From Diaporthe sp. PMI_573 (lineage: Eukaryota; Ascomycota; Sordariomycetes; Diaporthales; Diaporthaceae), in the NCBI GenBank assembly GCA_021399435.1, contig JAJTUP010000105.1:122797-186796 (forward strand): a DNA stretch of 64,000 nucleotides, given 5' to 3'. Under the pieces are notes generated by a model, which saw nothing but the letters and a program-made list of their open reading frames with translations, had not been told where the DNA came from and did no database searches. The position numbers were made by a program, and so were the translations under genes. Positions 51,813 to 63,194 of this stretch are shown here, piece by piece. The stretch's first letter is position 1, and the number at the start of each line of letters is the position of its first letter.

Positions 51813-52200
51813 TGTCACGACCCTGACAGAAATAGGACCAACGGTTGGCTCTAAGATGGGACAAGGTCTACTGGGCCAGCTCACCAGGCCAGCCAAGGCG
51901 GCACGAAGAACCTAATCAGACATCATATGACCCGCTTACCTAACAAAAGGATCAATCAGGATTAGAACTGAGTTGTACTAATCCAGTCCCAGATTTGGGA
52001 CGCTCAGTTCTAAGTTAGACTAAGCCTTACAAACGGATTAGGACCATTATACTCTGAGTCCTATAATCGCAACTAAATGGATAGATATATAAGGACACAC
52101 TTATTACCAGATAGCTAGATAGTACGGACAGCTCTTCAGCAGTTAATCTAAGTATTTACTTAATAGTCCTACCCCCTATAATAGTACCCCAGTCCTTATT
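51813..52200 (+). repeat. possible degenerate LTR
   Basis: Begins TGTCACGACCC, a common start of fungal gypsy LTRs, and contains a TATATAAGG box (about 52086) followed by a pyrimidine/A-rich transcribed-like stretch. No matching second copy, 3' terminus or target duplication could be found, so this is tentative. Confidence 0.3.
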
Positions 52201-52490
52201 CCCGTGCATGTCGGACCATACCACTAGTGGCACTGTCCTTGTGACACACATGTTCATGACTGCTTCGAACCCGACCTCCACGACAATTGAGACGCAAACA
52301 TACAGACCACCGGCTCACCTCTTCGCACTTGGAATCATCTTCGCGACACCAACTCCTGCAAGTGTGGTCCTATGGAATTGACCCATTGCGTGAAAACTCC
52401 ATATGAAGGCTCTCTCTGACTACGACACTGCCGATGTATAGACCACGGACCTTCGTCTACTCAACTGTCGTCTACTAATGTGCCGTCTAA

Positions 52491-52805
52491 TGGTTCTTAA
52501 GCTACTGGTTTCACATCTACGGGTCAGCAGGCTACAGCGCAATTACTGTCCCTCTTGCCACTGCTACTAGCGGACCATCTTCTTCGTCCCTCAGCGCTGG
52601 GGAAAGCGCTGGCATAGGTATTGGGGCGGCTGTAGGGGTGCTCGGACTTGCAGTGCTCGGGTGGCTGATATATCAACGAAGAAAGACCATTAGTTCACGA
52701 AACGAAACTTTGGTTCCAGCCCCAGAGGCACAATCGGCGTCTACAGGTCAGCGTGGTCACTGGGGGCGCGCGTTGTCGAAGGGGTCATTGCAGGAGGCGC
52801 CTTGA
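52491..52805 (+). pseudogene. C-terminal relic of a single-pass membrane protein
   Basis: Open from a TAA (52488-52490) to TGA (52803-52805). It encodes a Ser/Thr stalk (ATSGPSSSSLSAGESAG), a hydrophobic helix (IGIGAAVGVLGLAVLGWLIY) and a basic stop-transfer QRRK plus short cytosolic tail. This is the layout of fungal WSC/mid2-like cell-surface proteins. No ectodomain can be read upstream because of several stops. Confidence 0.5.
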
Positions 52806-54083
52806 GCACCAGGCAGAAATCGGCCACAGACGCTCGAGGTCACTCGGTGATTAGTGGGAGGGCAAGGGTAACAGCTATTCGACCGCTTTTATTGCATGGT
52901 ATCATCAATAACAGGCGCCTTCGGAGTCCTTGGGAGCGCTTGGATGACGGTGTCCACTCACAAGGTTTTGCTATGGCATTGGGTATCATGCGTGTGTTCG
53001 TAACCTCTTCCGACCACATTTGAAAATGTGGAAATATAATCTTAGCAGATGAATTAGTTAGGCAGGGAATGGACTACTTGACGGGGATAAATGATCAGAG
53101 GCCTCATTTGTGTGGCCTCGGTGTCTGTGAAACATATGCCGTCATTTTGGGGCTCCTAATTCTGTGTTTAGAAGTTTTTTACAATACATACGGCAGGTGG
53201 GTGCACAGGGAAGTTTATATCTTTCTGGCCTATACATCGAGGCCCCCTTGTCCACAGACGCATCTTTGCCCATAAGCTTTCCACAACAAAGTATATCAGT
53301 TCCAATCTTTACCAACTTTTTCCCAACGTCTTGCTATCACCAGCTCGAGGCGAGCTGGACGAGAATACTAAAAATTAGGCCAACGGCTCATGCGTCAGAC
53401 CTGCGAAGAGTACGGAAAAAGGCTGCGACTCTGTCTTGAGAAATTGAGGTTTGGGCTTAATAGTGGATCCGCGCGAAGCAATCATTAACTTTCTTACCGT
53501 GTGGCAGCCGCCCATGTTGTCTTGGTTGAACCGGAACAATCATGGCTACCCGAAGCACATGAGAATATGGCAAGCGCATGATTTGTCAATAGCGGCCAGG
53601 GGACCCGTCAGATCTCGTGTAATAGTGCAGCAATGCAATGCAGGCGGTCATAGGATAGTGGCGAGCGGTCACCCTGACGACATTGTAACATCATTGACGA
53701 CTCTTTGTGGACTTCAAACGTCATTACGAATGCACTTTGGGACATTCGGCACTCAGATGTTCATCAAACATCTTGGAACTGTATAATAGGAACAAGAAGC
53801 AATACGAAAAAGCAAACGGCGTGTTTGGTCATGACAAACTATGAGGCACGGTTTACATCACCTCATTTAACATCAATCAATATGACGTAGGTGCTTATTC
53901 TAAAAAGCACGGGATCTCCTCACTATTAAGAAGAGGCCTCTCCCCAGATCTCATTCAATCCCATCAAACTCTGATCCAGAGAACACACAGCATCACGCGA
54001 CCTAGCACCAACTCAGCTCTTACATCTCTATCCACCTTGAGAAAGGCTCAGCCAAAACCGAATTTCCCAAGAGATCAAAGAAA
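52806..54083. other. intergenic upstream of con-10
   Basis: Several ORFs of 60-110 codons, none recognisable. The 130 bp before 54084 are C/T-rich and probably the con-10 leader. Confidence 0.4.
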
Positions 54084-54529
54084 ATGTCTGGAAACTCAAA
54101 CCCCGGAAACTTTACCAATCGGTGAGTGACAGCAATGGCCATATCTCGGCATTAATGTTCTATTTCTGGAGTGCAAGATCGCCTGCTCACACAAGGCGAG
54201 GAAAGACCCAAGGACGAGGTCCGTGAAATTGCCTCCAAGGGCGGTCATGCCAGCGGCGGCGGCAACTCGACAGAGTCTACCGAAACTCACGGCGGAGACA
54301 CCAGCAACCGAGGCTTTGCGAGCATGGACCCGGACAAGCAGGTCAGTAGCTCTAAATTCCTGTACATTTATTGCCCTCAAGACGAAATTCAAAGTGCTAA
54401 AAGTCATTTGTCCCACAGCATGAGATTGCCTCCAAGGGTGGTCAGGCTTCGTCAGGCTCATTTGAGCCTGGCAGCGAGAAGGCGAGAGAGGCTGGTCGCA
54501 AAGGAGGCTTGGCTACTGGTTCTGACTGA
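54084..54529 (+). CDS. con-10: con-10 / KGG-repeat stress protein, three exons
   Basis: Exons 54084-54121, 54206-54341 and 54419-54529 (about 94 residues), all junctions keep frame. Starts MSGNSNPGNFTNR, then three KGG repeats: EIASKGGHASGGG, EIASKGGQASSGSFEPGSEK and AREAGRKGGLATGSD, with an inserted Ser/Thr stretch after the first. This is the conidiation-specific/stress family (Neurospora con-10, bacterial GsiB), small hydrophilic proteins induced in conidiation, light and desiccation, probably acting as protectants. Intact. Confidence 0.93.
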
Positions 54530-54741
54530 GTTTCAAAGAACCTGGAATCAATCTCCATTGTTCACAAAGCGAGAGCTTTTGTAAAGCTACAAAGTGAATT
54601 CATTGTTTTCTGATATTGAAGTTGAACCTTCCAGCTTTTGTGGCCTTGAGACAGACATCCCTCAGTGCTGACAGCCGGGATGGAAAAGTTCAAAGTTTTG
54701 GAATGATGTCCGGGTTGCCCAGGTGTATTCTGCTGTAGTTC

Positions 54742-56217
54742 TCAAGATCCCTCGCCCTGAACTAAGCGGTCCATTATGGAGATGGCCTCATCGCGGTGCT
54801 TCTCAAGCTCGATACCAAAGATGAAGTCCCACCTATGCACCAGCTTCTCTTTGACTTGGTCCAGAGGCATCTTGGTCTCCCCGCCCCTTCCCGTCATTAT
54901 TTCCCCAGTAACCCAGCTAGATTTGACGATGGGTTGCGTGCGTGGCCTGCGTACCTCGTCATACGCCTTCAGCGCGTTCACTGTATCCTTGGTCGTTTTA
55001 GCGTGGCCGAGCAGCGGCGACAAGATGAAGCTGTCTTCGACCGAAATTCCACCGCCTGAACCCTGCCATGGTGTAGTTGCATGAGCCGCATCGCCTACGT
55101 ACTACACACAGTGGGTCTGACGTATAGTGTGGGCCGGTAGATGCTCCCACAAGTACATAGCAGGTCTTTCTGGCTCGTCGAACAATAATTATTATGCCAA
55201 TTGTTAGTACGTCCAATTTTCTTCAAAGCCCAAGGTTTCTTCCAGCGGGATATCGAGAGTTTCGTAACTTACCTTTTCGACCGCCTTCTTCAAGTGCGTT
55301 AGCCAGTCCTGGAAGAGCCTGCGAAGCTCGTCTGCCGAAACGGTGCGATGCCAGCGCTCTGATCCGACAGCCTCTTGATCGTAAGCCGTGACGACAAACT
55401 GGACTATCTGGCCTTCACTCAACAAATCGTGCATCAGAAATGTCCCGTCGCTGATCCACCCGTGCTCTTGGGAATCCTCGATATATATCGGGCCCGTTCC
55501 AATGCTGGCCTGAGCTCCGGCGTACGGTTTCAGGGCCATAATAGCCCAACAACCGCTGTTGCGTGGTACAGCTGCAGGATCGTCTTCACCCAAAATAAGC
55601 TTTCGGACAGTGCTGTGGATGCCATCGGCGCCGATGAGAATATCACAGTCATGTGTGCTCCCGTCAGAGCTGTAGTAGTCGTGAAACGTATTAGAGAGGT
55701 GCTATATGTAAAAAAATGCGAAAGTGCAATACGGAGCAAGGCTTCGTCTGCAGAAAAATATAAGGATACATACAAATGGACAGTCAAAGATCCGTCGTCG
55801 TCGCGATCAACATTTTCGAGTTTCTTCGAAGCGTGCATGCGGTCTGGGGGCAGGCCTGCCAACAGCTCACGGAGAAAGGCAGCACGGTGTACGATGGTAG
55901 TGACTCGAGGGCCACTGTCGCCCTGTGGGCCTATAAAACAGAGCAAGCTTCCTTGCTCCGGGCCCTCCCCTCCACGCCTGGACACCTTTCTGCGGTACGG
56001 CTCTGGCGCGTTCGAGGCATTCCGTTGCCGTGTAGCTGATGAGCTCCAGCGCTGCTTGGGCGTTGCAGGTCATCCCCACGGCTGCCCCGGCCTCTTTGAA
56101 ATCAGAAGCGGACTCGAAGATGTGCACATCTAGATGTGGGTGAGGGAGGAGGGCGTAGAGTACAGTGGCGCCGGCGAGACGGCCTCCATAGATGGCAACA
56201 CGGATGGATTGGGACAT
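54742..56217 (-). pseudogene. FAD-dependent monooxygenase (salicylate hydroxylase-like), disrupted
   Basis: ATG at 56217. The dinucleotide-binding motif is altered (IYGGRLAGATV; usual GxGxxG). After PQKGVQ one base shift occurs (about 55970-55985); the continuation reads IVHRAAFLRELLAGLP. An intron (about 55770-55700) leads to DCDILIGADGIHSTVRK and GEDDPAAVPRNSG, then FLMHDLLSEGQIVQFV. A second intron with a TACTAAC branch precedes RPAMYLWEHLPA; a TAG (55104-55102) then interrupts just before VGDAAHATTPWQGSGGG, the FAD-binding GD motif. The C-terminal tail reaches 54742. One frameshift, one nonsense codon and a degenerate Rossmann motif argue for a real pseudogene. Confidence 0.85.
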
Positions 56218-56881
56218 CTTGAACAGCGCAGAGCCGTGGATCTGATCCCTTTATTTTGAATGAAGCTTGGCTATCAGAACTTCACCTTTCGCTGTCTCAG
56301 GGCGTCACGTTTTTTATCCAGGAATTTCCTGAAGATATTGCGAGACGATCAATAGACGCATTCATTAGGCCCAAACGGCCTCAAAATTCAAGCACTCTAA
56401 TTTTCATTATATACTCCTAAACTCCGTCGACTTTTCATTACCGATTCAGGTTTCTGGATTAGCTTGGGCCCTGCCACATTCTAAGGGCGTCCACATAATG
56501 CCCTGTGTCGGATGTTTTGTCCTTGGCGACTTCTCCTCGGTCTCGTCTCTCACTTACCGATAAATATTACGGCGCAGTATATAGGATCACAAGGTGATAT
56601 CGTAGCGGCATTGAGTGCCATCAATGGGTGGTTAGCCCATGGATATATCGGCCTTGGCTGAGATTTGGGAGGAGCATCTTGACAACGGACAAATGAAGAC
56701 CTGACACTGATTTCGCAGGCCTGGTCTGCGTTGAATACCGGCGGTAAGCCGTGATATACCAAACCCTAGGTAATGCGAGTGGATATTCTTCTAATGGTTC
56801 ATAGCTTTTCAGAACGGTTATATCAGTGATTCCTAAGAGCGAATGAGCATTCATATTCCCATCCATCCAGTACTATATACA
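56218..56881. other. intergenic, nothing recognised
   Basis: Lies between the monooxygenase start and the 3' end of SDR 2. No gene seen. Confidence 0.45.
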
Positions 56882-57884
56882 TTAACCATTAACGACGATG
56901 CCCCCATTGGGATGCAGAGTCTGCCCGCTCATAAAAGCACTCTCCTTGGATGCGAGGAATACATAACTCGTCGCAATTTCGCTCGGCTGTCCCACTCTAT
57001 CCATCGGCGTCCAGTTCCCCAGTCCGTGACCCTTTTGAATCTGCTCGCTCCCACTTGTGGCCAAGAGCGGTGTCCACACCGGCCCGGCAGCAACTGCGTT
57101 GACACGAATACCCTTCTTGACCAGCTGATTGGAGAGTGCACGAGTGAAGGCAACCACGGCGCCCTTGCTCGTCGCATAGTCCAGTCGGCTGGGTACGCCG
57201 ATGTAGGAGTCCACCGACGCACTATTGACAATCACGCCGCCTTTGGACAAATGTGGCAGCACATACTTGGTAAGATGGAAGTACGAGTCCAAATTGACGC
57301 GAAAAGTGGACGTCCACTGCTCCCTATGGTCACAACGTTTGTTATTATGAATATGTCCGTGTGAAAAACTGGTTGTTGATGGGTACTCACTCAGAAATGT
57401 CGCTAATATCTCCTTGCTCCTGCCTAGTAGCAGCGTTGTTAACCAAGATGTCGATTCCGCCGAGCGCGTTCACAGCCCGCTTTGCAACATCTATGCAGTT
57501 AATCGACAGGGATAGGTCGCTGGGGATGAGGACGATCTCCCCGCCGTTCTTCTCTACCTGGGCCTTGGTGTGCTGTGCGTCATCCTCTTCGGACGGGAGA
57601 TAGACAATGGCCACCGTGGCTCCCTCCATAGCGAATAGGATGGCTACGGCGCGGCCGATGCCAGAGTCTCCTCCAGTGACAAGAGCTTTCTTTCCCTCGA
57701 GTTTGCCCGACGGCTTGTACACGATGTCTTCGCCTTCGGATGGTAGATGAACCTTTTGCGGCTTGGGTTCCATGTCTCGCTCGAGGCCGGTGTTGGCCGG
57801 CTGTTGGGTGAACTTGCTTGGGTCCATGCTAGGATGGGTGACCTTATGGAGGGTCTCTTGGGCAGTCTCTTTGGCAGAGTCCAT
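56882..57884 (-). CDS. short-chain dehydrogenase/reductase (SDR 2), two exons
   Basis: Exons 57884-57391 and 57323-56882, about 311 residues; intron GTGAGT...CATAG. N-terminal extension with PSKFTQQPANTGLERDMEPK, then VTGGDSGIGRAVAILFAMEG, ILVNNAA, catalytic Ser in NSASVDSY, DYATSKGAVVAFTR, NAVAAGPVWTPLL and AFMSGQTLHPNGG. The same subfamily as SDR 1, with the intron at the identical position (between the two Glu codons of the ...EEQ junction), so the two genes are old paralogues. Intact. Likely NAD(P)-dependent polyol or aldehyde metabolism under stress; substrate unknown. Confidence 0.93.
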
Positions 57885-60380
57885 GTTTGCGATTGCGATG
57901 CTATTTCTCGGCGTTTGTCTTCTCGAGCATATCCTGACTTGTAAAATGGCACGGCACTCGAGTTGTCTTTTATTCCGCGAAATAAGGCACCTTGTAAGTT
58001 TTGGGAAACTTGCCTGTCCCTAGTACAGGAAAGACGGGCTGATCGTTTTCCCCACATCAAAAGGGTAATCATTCTTGCGTCATAAGTCAGTCGTGATCTA
58101 TCATTGACCAACATCGGGAGGTATTTTGCCTGCGCCCATTTAGACTAGCAGGCCTACTGCAAGGCATCGTAGCGAATGAGATAGGCGTACTCTTCGATCG
58201 TGGATATCAGCTTTGCATAATGGGACGTCATTGCTGAGCATAAAGACCCTCCAGAACACCACTCACAACGGTTTTTAGTTAGGATGATCGAATGGGTGCG
58301 AGACCGGAATCTTCACATGGCAATATGTTGCGCCCGCTAGGCCATTCTTGGCCCGGGGTATGCCGTTGAACAAGAAAAATCAGGTAAGAGCGCCCATCTT
58401 TGGCTAGTTAAGTAATTAATGAGCACAGCAACGTACCGGTTTTCGCCCTCCTATACGTACCGTTTGCGTGATGCTTCTATCAAACCTGTAAAAATGCGGG
58501 CGTGACTGGGAAGAGCCCCTGACACATGGAAGACCTAAGAAAATGCACAGTATAAGATGCTAACTGTAAATTCTCGGGCATTTAGGCTATCCCTCTGGTT
58601 TTAGTGACTTTTGGGCCCTACGTTCCTCTCCTCGGCTGTATATCTGCTCTGGCGCAGCATAGGGGGATGGGAAAGCGATGGCAATATAACTTGAATCACT
58701 TGTCTGGTCTGTTCATCTGTGCGACGTGATATATGCTATTCTCTCCTCCGTCGAGAGACACCACGAAACCGCCACTCAGCCTCACAAAACACGTCAACTG
58801 TCCACAAGCACTTCACGATCCTACGAAATATCATCCCTCAAAACGGAATAACAATATTGCGTCCGCCCCGACAACTACATTCGCCTCATCACGCCTCCCT
58901 CGCATCTAACCTTCCCAATGATGTCATGCATCGCTCGCGCCTGACCCCGCCGGACTCCCGCCACTTCCCGTCGGAGCTTGTCACCAGTTCACTTTGGTGC
59001 CACTAATTCACTACCGACGAGCAAATATCACATTGGGGACGTAGGGCCTCCTAGATCGATTATCCTACGATCTGGTGAGGATGCTGGTGACTTCATCGCG
59101 AGTACTCGCGCCTTGCCATCACCTGCAGCCTATTTTACCCTTCGCGGGTGCTACGCCTGACGGTGTATACCCAGCAACATCCACCCCTGCCTACCACAAT
59201 AGCCATTTTGTGTCACTTGTGATATAATTACACCACGTCTGCGTCTGAGTGACTGGGAATACCTGCTGAGAGTACCAGGAGTGGGTAACAATCAGCCATT
59301 GGGAGCCATTTGGAAAAGCCTGGACCGGCCCATCCAGTCTGTCAGGATCTGCGTCCCATCGCAGTTATTTCCGGCTGTCTGTGTTTTGGGCAGGGGTTGG
59401 GTCATCTCTTTCCCAGCCAGCCCGGCCAAATATTGTGGATTTGCAGTGACAGTACCTGCTGTATGCGGCTCGGGGTACGTACCTCGAAGAGAGAAGTCCC
59501 GGTAACGCACCGTGCTGTGGCACTTACACCACGCCCACGTCACCCACGTCATAAGGTCCCACCCGTCCTTACTTCCTTACTCACTCTACCCCGGCACTCG
59601 CCCAATTGTGTGCAGCCTGTCCAGCAATTCAGCCAGTGCCAGGCCGGCCTGTGTGTTTTCGGCCCCGGGCTCAACCCAATTTCGCGATGACGATTTTTGG
59701 AACGGGCAGGGTACCTTTGCACTAAAGGCAAATCCCGCCCACTTCGCACTCTTCGCACCATGCCGGTCACGTACACTACGTACACTGACAGGGAGGCGAT
59801 CGAGACGACGAGGGAGAAGGGGAACGGCACCACACAGAGAATTCTGTGGAACGCCCGGAAACCAAGGAAAGGTTAGCACATCCCAAAGCTTCTCGAGCGA
59901 CATGTTCTGCAGCCCTTACGTCGTCTCCCTCTCCATCCTTGCGCAGTGCGGCTGGCCCGGGTTTTGACAGACAGAGTAGACGGAGACAGACGGAGAGAGT
60001 CAGTCATGTTGTGGCTGTCTGTATCTCTCCTCGTCTCCTCCTCCCCCACCAGCCACTTTCACCTGTATTAAAACATTCCATGGCCCGCCCTCCCTTATTT
60101 GCCTCATCGTCATTCAGACGTACTTCTTCATCTCTTTTTCCCCCTTGCCCCAAATATCCTTCCAAGACGTGATACCCCGATCCGCCAAGATACTCTGCTA
60201 ACCCATACTGTTGTTTCCTTCGTTAGATGTCCTGCTTCTGTGCGGACAACAACAGCAAGGAAGAACAAGACTCCACCACCACCAAGAGCAGTACCAGCAC
60301 GAACAAGGACAACAAGACCAACCTCAAAAAACAACACCAATACAAATACCACCAGAACTCCTGGTTTCTTGTCGTTAAAG
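57885..60380. other. long intergenic region upstream of the AspRS fusion
   Basis: Many overlapping short ORFs (notably 59290-59970) with no family signature and mutually antisense. The last 350 bp contain CT-rich tracts and, from 60099, an open low-complexity frame contiguous with the AspRS frame (Thr/Arg/Asn-rich), interpreted as 5' UTR. Confidence 0.45.
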
Positions 60381-63194
60381 ATGACAGCCCTGCAGAACGC
60401 CTTCAGGGCACTGTCACCACGGTCCAGTGCTGATCATGGCATGAGGACAAATGGCAACGCCCGCACAAACGGCCATGCCCGCAGCAGCTCGTCACGCTCC
60501 AGCTCGAGCCTGGGCAAGGCCAGCCGCCGAACAGAGGAGAGAAACGCCAGGAAGGAGACCAAGGCCTTGAGGCTGCAGGCCGAACGAGAGGAGATAGAGG
60601 AGAGGAGGAAGCTCGAGGACCAGCTCGCTATGCAGGAGGAGGACGAGGAGACCCGCGCGAGGTACGGCTTGGCCATGGACGCAAAGGAGCTCCTCACCAT
60701 CAAGGAGGTTACTGAACTCCCAGCGGGTAAAGAGGTCACCTTCCACGCCCGCATACACCACCAGCGCAACGTCTCCAAGCACCTCGACTTCCTCCTCTTC
60801 CGCGACCAGACCCACTCCATCCAGGGTGTCTTGCAGCACGACACCTCCTCCCACTTTGTCAAGTGGGTGCAGCGCCTCGAGCCAGAGTCGCTCGTCCAGG
60901 TCACCGGCACCCTTCAGGTTCCCCCGGAGCCCATCCGCTCCGCCACTCATAAGGAACTGGAGGTCAAGGTCTATTCCGTCCACCTCGTCAACGCGGCCCG
61001 CGACCTGCCCTTCGACAACTACGAGCCCCCAGAGACCACCCAAGCCCGCCTGAACAACCGTATCCTCGACCTCAGGCACCCCAGCAACCAGGCCCTGTTC
61101 CGCATCAGGGCCATGGTCACCCGCAAGTTCCGCGAGGTCCTCGACCGCGATGGCTTCATCGAGATCCAGACCCCGAAGCTGCAGCCCGCGGCCACAGAGA
61201 GCGGTGCCGAGGTTTTCAAGGTCAACTATTTCGGGCGCCGCGCTTTCCTGGCCCAGAGCCCCCAGCTGGCCAAGCAGATGACGGTCTCTGCCGACTTTGG
61301 CAAGGTGTATGAGGTAGGTGGCTAACACTGTTTCCCCTTCCGCTCGGAAGACCTGCCTTTTTTTTTCTTCAGGATGCCCAGCATCACTTGGACGGTTTCT
61401 TTCACCGAGCTGGCCACCGCTTGGCAGCCCTCAAACGTCCGCCATGCTTGTCCAGTCGAACAGTAGCTGACTTGTCGAATAGATCGGTCCAGTTTTCCGT
61501 GCCGAGAACTCAAACACCAAACGCCATCTTGCCGAGTACACCGGCCTCGACATCGAGATGGCTATCCAAAAAGACTACCGTGAAGTGATCCGCGAAGTGG
61601 ACAGTTTCCTCAAGGAGGTGTTCCGCACCCTCCAGTCCATGCCCGAGCTTCAAATTGTTCGTGAGCGGTGGCCATCCGAGGATCTCGTCTGGCTCGAGGA
61701 GACACCCATCATTCCCTTCACCCAGGGTCTCCAGATGCTGCGCGATGACGGGATCGATGTTGATGAAGAAGATTTGTCGACCAGGAACGAGATACGCCTC
61801 GGCGAACTCGTCAAGGAGAAGTACAAGACCGATTACTACGTCCTGGACAAGTTCCCCGCCAACACGCGACCATTTTACACCCATAAGGACCCCAACGACC
61901 CCAAGTGGACCAACTCTTTCGACATGTTTATCCGCGGCCAAGAGATCTGCTCCGGTGGCCAGCGTATTTACGATGCCACCAGGCTGCGGGAGAACATGAA
62001 GCAAATGGGCATGTCAGAAGACGGCATGGAATACTACCTCGCAGCCTTCGACCTCGGCGCGCCACCCCACGCCGGCGCTGGCCTCGGTCTCGAGCGCATC
62101 CTTGCCTGGACCCTCCAGCTCGTTGACGTGAGATACGCCACCCTGTACCACCGCGACCCCAAGTCCCTGCCTGAGCGAAACGTGCGGCTTCCCCACCCAG
62201 ACTGCGACACGAAGCACGTCAGGCCGGAGGGCGTCAACGAATACCCGCTCGAGAAGCTGATCGCCAACTACGGCGACGCTACCAACACGTCGTGGCTTGA
62301 CGACCGGTTCGAGATCTGGCGGCACGGAACCACGGGCGCGGTTTGGGGGTTATGTCAAAAAGGACAACAAGTTTGCCATGATAACAGGCGACCCACTCTG
62401 CGACCCATCCCAAGTCAGCGAGGTCGCCAAGGCTTTTGTCAAATTCGTCGAGAAGGACCTGAAGCTCACGCCCATCTGGATGCTGGTGTCTGAGTCCGTG
62501 CAGGAAGTCCTCGGCCGCAACCTGGGATGGCGCACCCTCACCTGCGTCGAGGAGCAGCGCGTGGACGCGGACAAGCACGCTGCCGGTCCGCAGGGCCGCG
62601 AGGCGCGAAAGGTCGAGCGCGAGGGCATCGACATCGAAGAGCTACGGCCCGACGAGGAATTCATCCGCCGCGCAGACTCGGCCACAGAGCAGTGGATGGA
62701 GAAGCGCAAAGGCAAGAAGCAGGTGCACCTGACCGAGATCAGGCCGTGGGCCGACATGGACCACCGCCGCTACTTTGCGGCGCAGAAGGACATTCAGGAG
62801 GACGGTAAGAAGGTCAAGAAGGTCATGGCCATGGTGGTCCTGGCGCAGCTGGCACCGCGGCACGGCTGGCAGGTCAAGTGGGCGCTCGACATGCCGGCAC
62901 GCCGTCGGGCGTCATCGAGGCGACCATCCAGACGGCGCTGGCGGCGCTGAACGGGCCCGTCACCTTTGGCGCTGGCGTCAGCGAGAAGCTGGTGCCGGGG
63001 CGCACCTGGGCGGCGTCCGCGCCAAGTTCCTCGCCAAGACGTACGACACCATAATCAAGAGCCTGCGTCTGAACAAGAGGAGCGAGTTCCGCGAGAAGTT
63101 CGGCGCGTACGGCGAGCCGGTCTATATTTGCTACCCTCACATGGGCCTCGGCGTGCGGGACTTCAAGCACATCATTCAGTTTTTCGAGGACTAA
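60381..63194 (+). CDS. erdS: AspRS-DUF2156 fusion, ergosteryl-3beta-O-L-aspartate synthase type (three indels)
   Basis: Exon 1 60381-61313, intron with GTAGGT...AATAG, exon 2 61483-63194, about 880 residues. Start set at MTALQNAFRA (60381); an in-frame ATG at 60099 would add a low-complexity leader. N-terminal Lys/Arg-rich helix, OB-fold anticodon domain (VTFHARIHHQRNVSKHLDFL), class II core (GAEVFKVNYF, FRAENSNTKRHLAEYTG motif 2, GAGLGLERILAW motif 3). The C-terminal part is a DUF2156 aminoacyl-transferase domain: FEIWRHGTTGAVWG, FAMITGDPLCDP, ESVQEVLGRNLGW, TYDTIIKSLRLNKRSEFREK, YICYPHMGLGVRDFKHII. In ascomycetes this fusion makes Asp-tRNA and transfers aspartate to ergosterol (ErdS). Three one-base shifts lie in G runs of the DUF2156 part (62345-62349, about 62896, 62997-63000). 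Confidence 0.88.

Noticed and set aside
60099..60380. N-terminal extension of the AspRS fusion
   Set aside because: In frame and open, but low-complexity Thr/Asn/Arg sequence without a conserved feature; the ATG at 60381 gives a more usual start. Not fully excluded.
60492..61328. 278-codon minus ORF opposite the AspRS gene
   Set aside because: Mirror frame of a GC-rich coding exon; Leu/Gly/Val-rich with no motif.
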